Shown: in pieces, positions 58,071-64,000 of the stretch | Numbering within the stretch: the first letter of the stretch is position 1 | Layout of the letters: the number at the start of each line of letters is the position of its first letter | Source: Thysanoteuthis rhombus | Taxonomy: Eukaryota > Mollusca > Cephalopoda > Oegopsida > Thysanoteuthidae | Length of the DNA stretch: 64,000 nt | Reading direction: 5' to 3' | Assembly: GCA_963457665.1 (NCBI GenBank) | Contig: OY735207.1 | Location: 44,143,179-44,207,178, forward strand | Made by a program: the position numbers and the translations under genes | Notes under the pieces: model-generated | Told to the model about the DNA's origin: nothing | What the model saw: only the letters and a program-made list of their open reading frames with translations | The model's database searches: none

Positions 58071-58519
58071 ATTTTCAGCTTTTAGGGTACAATCATTTAG
58101 GAGTCTATGAAAACACGGTCAGAAACGAATTTCTATCTGTTTTTATAGTATTATTGTGAGCTATTTTTTTTTCCTTATATAACTGAATATTTTTGGACAG
58201 TGGTTGATAGCTCTCTTCTTGATTAATCAGTTTAGGGCAAAATGGTCACATGACTTGAACATCTCTAGTTAAGCTCTTAGATTATTGCAACTAGAGAAGA
58301 CAGCCTGAAGTTAATCACATTAAATTAAATATTTATTGTATTGATTAATGTCTCACCTTTTGCATTTGTGGAAAATGCACACTGTGAATTTCTCTTCAAC
58401 ATTAAACAATAATGTATCTCTCGTATACTTATTTGTAGAGAATAGATAGTCTTGACTGAAGCTGTTCTCAAAAGAGAAATGTTCATCTTTTTTATTCTCA
58501 TGAAAAATTTGTTTTTATA

Positions 58520-58760
58520 CTATTTTATACAGTCTTTAAAGGGTAATAGAGTCTGAACAAATTATCTTCTTTTGTTGTCTTAAAAGGTAATCAAGGCTGT
58601 ATAAATTATACATATTTTTATACAGTCTTTAAAAAATAATGGAGTCTGTCTAAAAAATGTATTTTTATACAGTTTTTAAAAGGTAATAGGGGTTTTAAAA
58701 TTTATTAATTTTTGTTGCTCTATACAATTTCTAAAGGTTATAGAAGCCATAGAAATTAAT
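58520..58760 (+). repeat. Degenerate tandem repeat of about 50 bp
   Basis: TATACAGTCTTTAAAGGGTA, CTTAAAAGGTAATCAAGGCT, ACAGTCTTTAAAAAATAATG, CAGTTTTTAAAAGGTAATAG and CAATTTCTAAAGGTTATAGA recur. Confidence 0.65.
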
Positions 58761-58795
58761 GATTTTTGATCATTTTTTTTCTTTCATCTTATTTT

Positions 58796-59220
58796 TCAGA
58801 TAGAAATTACTCCCAGATCACTACTAAGCATCCTCACAGGAATGACCCCTATATGGAGTTCAAACCCTTTTAACAAAATGAATATCCCCACACCACCTAC
58901 TACCACACTCACAACATTCTCACCAAATTCCCAATAAATAGACCAAAAAAAACATAGACAATCATTCGCCTGAAGAGGCCCAGAGAAGGCTGAAACATAA
59001 GCTAGTTTGTGCAGCAAATCCACAATCTACTATTTATTTCCAGCTCTACTCTAAAACAACTCAACTCCATGAGCAAAATGTTGTATGTATCGAGGACTCA
59101 ATGAAATAAATCCTATACATTTCAGAAGTGGCTTTATACTATTGATATATAATTATATTATGTTACATTGCTAGCCTGATTTGTACCACATATACCATGT
59201 ATATATATATATATATATAT
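58796..59220 (-). mobile_element. Dispersed repeat family E, copy ending in (TA)n
   Basis: The reverse complement of 58955-59040 matches 3160-3225 (GGATTTGCT, CTTATGTTTCAGCC, CTCTTCAGGCGAATGATT). 59068-59200 matches 4085-4183 in the same relative position and ends in (TA)n at 59200-59220. A 75-codon minus-strand frame is open across it, but no protein family is recognised. Confidence 0.65.
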
Positions 59221-59335
59221 AGCCAGTCAGCCAGACAGCAAAATGAATTAAAAACTCAAAAAACCTATATTGACAGTCTTGGTGACAGTTTTGGTTGATG
59301 GTTTCTAATAATGAGTAATCCTAGCAATTTGGACA
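59219..59335 (-). mobile_element. Dispersed repeat family A, short end fragment
   Basis: AGCCAGTCAGCCAGACAGC, AAAACTCAAAAAACC and GTTTTGGTTGATGGTTTCTA match the end of the 5.56-5.99 kb copy. Confidence 0.5.
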
Positions 59336-59349
59336 TCTAAAGGCTGTAT

Positions 59350-59660
59350 TAAGTTTTGAATGAAGCATTTTCACAATATGAGGGGATACAAAAATATGTA
59401 CTCATTCCGAGTCTGGTAATTTGCTTGGAGAAAATGGTAAAAGCATTTATTCAGATACTTAGCTTCAGTTTTATTAAAAGGATTTCTAAATTTAATCTAT
59501 TTATCAATGAATGCATGATTTTCAGTCAGCTGAAAGCTAATTTAGAAGAAAAACTTATTCAATGTTCTCTCGATATCTACTTTTACACAGGAATATTTTA
59601 CGTCTCTATTTCATCTGGAAGAATATTAGAATTATCTTTTTCTTTTTTTTACTGATATGG
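59350..59660 (+). other. Open frame of 99 codons, unrecognised
   Basis: No domain, signal peptide or homologous family is recognised. Hydrophobic and Ile/Phe-rich composition in AT-rich DNA suggests chance. It could be an exon remnant, but no splice evidence is visible. Confidence 0.15.
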
Positions 59661-59719
59661 AAATGAAAAGGGTTTTATTTTTGATTAATTTGTGTCTGAA
59701 TGCATGCTCATTTATTGGG

Positions 59720-59935
59720 ACTTCATAAGAGTCCATAATTAGTCCATAAGCTGACATGTAGTTATTGGCCGAATTGTGACGAGAAATTTCCATTAAATAA
59801 TAATCATTCAATGCAAATGATATTCACCACTTCACCATTTGATTACATTGACAAGAAAAGAGATTATGCAGATAAATGAATAATTGCTGTGTAAAATGAA
59901 TGATTCTATCATCCTTACATAGCGGACCATTTATT
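59720..59935 (+). mobile_element. Dispersed repeat family C, copy 4
   Basis: ATTCACCACTTCACCATTTG, ATTACATTGACAAGAAAAGA and GCTGTGTAAAATGAATGATT match copies at 10.2 and 29.6 kb. Confidence 0.5.
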
Positions 59936-59939
59936 AGTG

Positions 59940-60675
59940 TACACGTCTCGACATCAGTGTATACCTGTCTACATGTATTTGAAATTAAAAGCATGTTGGC
60001 TCACTTCTCTATGTATAAATTCATCTATCTTATTTAAATGAAGAAGCAGATGTCTATCGGTGAATATCACTACCTACCTACATACTGACTGAACTTAGCT
60101 TAGTCTGGTACAAGATTATGTGGAGTAGGGAGATTATTTTGCTCTAATCTTCCATGCGAGGTAAGCCTACCTGCTTTGAAAATCAGCATTTGAAATCAAT
60201 GCACAACTACCTCAACTACCAAGCACACCAAAAGGCAAGCTGTTTACTAATAGATACATAGAGGAATAAACAGACTTTGAGACTTAGTGTAAAATGTTAT
60301 GTTGGTCTCTTGATGTGCTTTATAGATGAAGTACTGCAATTTGTCTTTCAGTATGTCTCTCTCTTTTTATATACATACATACATACATACATAAATACAT
60401 ACACAGGCACACACATACAGAGGAAGAGAAAGAAAGGGTGAGAAAGGGAGAGAGATGAATAGATATAGATATTGATCTAGACGTTTAGCAAATTCAATTT
60501 AAGATATTAGGCCAAAAAAAAGTTTGGTAGGAATATTGTGTTGCATAAATCTTTTGAATCGGAAGAGTCTGTTTGCCTACCTTAGAAAATTGGCATTCAA
60601 GATTACCTGGGTGTTAACACTCATCACTAGCAATGAGGCTTAACACATAAATATACAAATATGTTTATACATATA
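59940..60675. other. Upstream region without recognised gene
   Basis: Contains (CATA)n at 60373-60400 and (GA)-rich 60418-60455. No family recognised. Confidence 0.4.
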
Positions 60676-60676
60676 A

Positions 60677-61548
<872 letters not shown>

Positions 61549-61562
61549 ATATATATATAGGG

Positions 61563-61563
<1 letters not shown>

Positions 61564-61652
<89 letters not shown>
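61564..61652. repeat. Imperfect (TA)n microsatellite
   Basis: TA units with small interruptions, right side of the mariner at 60.83-61.55 kb. Confidence 0.95.
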
Positions 61653-61659
61653 CTAATAT

Positions 61660-61905
61660 TTGAGCCTATGTAACTGAAATTTGACATGGGGTAAATCCTC
61701 TCTCATTAGAGGTCAATATGATATTGATCTCAAAAGTCATTTGAGGCAATTTCTGGTCATTTCTAGCCAATTTTCCCAGCTGTTAGCCATAATTTTGCAT
61801 CTATAAAACTGAAATTCCACAAAAAGATTGATTCTCTCAAGGCCAAAGTAATTTAGAAATGTGATTTTGACATTGGGGTCATTTGAAGGTCATTTGGGGT
61901 CTTTA
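61660..61905 (+). repeat. Two diverged tandem units of about 134 bp
   Basis: CTATGTAACTGAAATT at 61666 and CTATAAAACTGAAATT at 61801 begin similar units containing CCTCTCTCATTAGAGGTCA/ATTCTCTCAAGGCCAAAG and GGTCATTT blocks. Related in style to the AGGTCA-rich block at 57.8 kb. Confidence 0.55.
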
Positions 61906-63170
61906 TACCTGCACCTGATACAATACTTCAGTCCCAGCCCATAAGTATGTAACACAACACCCTTTCACCATAACATACTCTTATACTCAACAAAAGCTCT
62001 ATCTATATAATCTTGACCCCGCCTACGTACAATTAATGTTATGAACTTATCTTACCCTATCCATATCCAACTCTTCTTTTATGTATATCAAACATTGGGA
62101 ACATCACAAATAGTCACCTAGACTCCAACCAATTGACACCTATGTATAGACCATTTACTTATACTACTCAAAGCTATCTGACTTTTCAGAATTATACAAT
62201 GATCATTAAGGTTACAGAATATGCATTTCTCAGCTGATACTTGATCAGACATTGCAAGGATGCCCTCTAACTTATATCCAACCACCTTGATTATCAATAG
62301 AGATAGCCTCGACCCAATAGTCTACCCCCAGAATATTCCTAAATAATTTCCAATACTTCACCTCTATTATTACTAACTCCTCACTGTATACATGGACACA
62401 CTATTAATACACCTACTGTTCTACCCCACCATTGATATCTATTTTGCAAGGTTATGTCTGCATGTCTGCACCTATGGGCAATCTAACATAATAAACATAT
62501 ATATGCAGGGGCTCTATATCACCTTACTGTGTACGCAAATATCCCAGCATTGGACCTTGACCTAGATTCCCAATAACCATGACAACCAATTCTCAAGAAT
62601 GCCCACCTCCCTTGACCATTACAACCAATAAAATACTCATAACTGATGCTACTACTCCCAACAAAAGATCAAACCAAACCACAATAGATTCCTTCACACA
62701 CAGAAAACAGTCTGGACTTACCATTATAGCCTCACATGGATTTTCATTTTTGATTTCCATTTTTAATTTTAAAGCAAAACATTTCATGCTAAATTTTGCT
62801 CTCTATGGAAACCCAACCTTTTATCCACTAAAATGTACACACATGCTTCTGAAAATGTGAGCCGTTCTGGAAACATGTATAGCATACTAATTAATTTGTT
62901 GATTAATCAATTAAGGAATAAACTCTCCATATACTTTCTACTCCTGAGTTTATCTCAATCCTAATACGTGAGAATTGACTTCCTAGTAGAAATTATATGT
63001 AACTTTGCTAGATTTTGCTCTATTTTTGTGACACAAATTTTATCTTGGTCCTTAAAGAAGTAGAATACTTCCACTGTATGGTCTGGGGTAAAGCTAGTTT
63101 GACTACCATCAACCAAAAATACCAAAAATAATGAAGTTATTACCAATTTCCAATAGGAAGTTTCTTATCA
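61905..63170. other. Upstream region, C-over-G biased, no recognised gene
   Basis: The plus strand of 61920-62720 is markedly richer in C than G, unlike its flanks. The longest open frame (62579-62860, 93 codons, Thr-rich) has no recognised domain. Confidence 0.4.
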
Positions 63171-63171
63171 C

Positions 63172-63174
<3 letters not shown>

Positions 63175-63249
<75 letters not shown>

Positions 63250-63260
63250 TATACATATAC

Positions 63261-63350
<90 letters not shown>
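63175..63350. repeat. (TA)n microsatellite with (CATA) interruption
   Basis: About 175 bp. The core 63246-63270 reads ACATATACATATACATATAC, the rest is TA. Confidence 0.97.
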
Positions 63351-63355
<5 letters not shown>

Positions 63356-63389
63356 TGCATATACAGTTGAGCCAATATATGTACATATA

Positions 63390-63605
63390 CACATATATGA
63401 TTAGCTAATACTTCATTGTAAGTGACATGTGGCAGAAATGATAGTTCGATTGTTTTATAACAACTGTGTATGTCTGGATCAGAGGTATATTAGTCGGTAA
63501 GCCGGACTCAATTACATTATTTTGATGTATTGAATGCCACAATTATGGGCAAGAAGAAAAATTGGAGTAACTTTGATAAAGGCCAAATAAGCTTAACTTA
63601 GTAAA
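63390..63605 (+). mobile_element. Tc1-like transposon 5' end, copy 2
   Basis: Same leader as at 56.85 kb, with an intact start: an ATG at 63545 opens MGKKKNWSNFDKGQISLT and stops at 63601. This matches the N-terminus of Tc1-type transposases (MGKKxxLSxFxKGQI). The rest of the element is not recognisable downstream. Confidence 0.65.
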
Positions 63606-63609
63606 TATC

Positions 63610-64000
63610 AAATGTGGCTTGATATAAAGTGGAATCACTTATAATACTTATGGACCCCAATCTTCAAAATGCTGAATTCGGCTCTCAAAATAATAAGTAA
63701 ATACAAAAATAGAAAGACCCCCGGGGAATGTTACACTCAGGGTTGGTCCATCAATGTTTAATTCGGCCATCAGTAGCATAAATGTATTTAAACAAGAGAG
63801 GCCAATCAGGTAAGTGTAGCCAACTCTGAAGATATTTTTTCACATTAGTCTGACTGCCAAAAAGCATTAGATTATTTTAGAATAGCCAAAAACCATCAAA
63901 AATACTCTAAAAATAGTCAAAAGCACACCAAACACCGAATTGGCCGACACCAACTGTAAAATGGAAATGAATTATACCTTTCCTCTCTCGAATGTCACCG
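63610..64000. other. Right end of window, nothing recognised
   Basis: AT-rich DNA with several AATTCGGC motifs. No gene or family recognised. Confidence 0.45.

Overview
The window looks like intron-rich, AT-rich animal DNA. The kind of repeats present (tRNA-derived SINEs, a 5S rRNA-derived SINE, 5'-truncated LINE ends, several mariner lineages, very long (TA)n arrays) fits a mollusc, most likely a coleoid cephalopod such as an octopus. That assignment is inference: no species-specific sequence was identified. No bacterial-type operon, CRISPR array or complete RNA gene was found.

One protein-coding gene is supported. It lies on the minus strand from position 45447 down to 297 and runs off the left edge. 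It encodes 5-oxoprolinase (OPLAH), the ATP-dependent enzyme of the gamma-glutamyl (glutathione) cycle that opens 5-oxoproline to glutamate. Fourteen exons were placed by hand from splice sites, reading-frame continuity and family conservation. They join without a frame break into 545 codons plus one base, which is the HyuA-like N-terminal part of a protein that is usually about 1,290 residues long. The missing C-terminal (HyuB-like) part should lie to the left of base 1. Intron 1 alone is 19.4 kb.

Layout: 1-25.7 kb holds exons 14 to 2 with introns full of mobile-element fragments, including a 28-bp satellite at 17.06-18.06 kb. 25.8-45.3 kb is intron 1, with LINE, mariner, 5S-SINE and microsatellite blocks. 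44.75-45.6 kb is a CpG-richer zone around exon 1 and the likely promoter. 45.6-64 kb is upstream DNA without a recognised gene; it carries a partial duplicate of OPLAH exon 1 (with its splice donor and intron start) split by a LINE end, three copies of a TA-rich dispersed repeat, Tc1/mariner remnants and (TA)n arrays up to about 175 bp.

The most unusual items are the exon-1 duplicate near 48.9 kb; the 28-bp satellite, whose units contain a palindrome and become identical at one end; a 5S-headed SINE that seems to share its tail with tRNA-headed SINEs; and repeat families whose ends repeatedly merge into (TA)n or trinucleotide arrays. All repeat-family statements come from comparing copies inside this window by eye.
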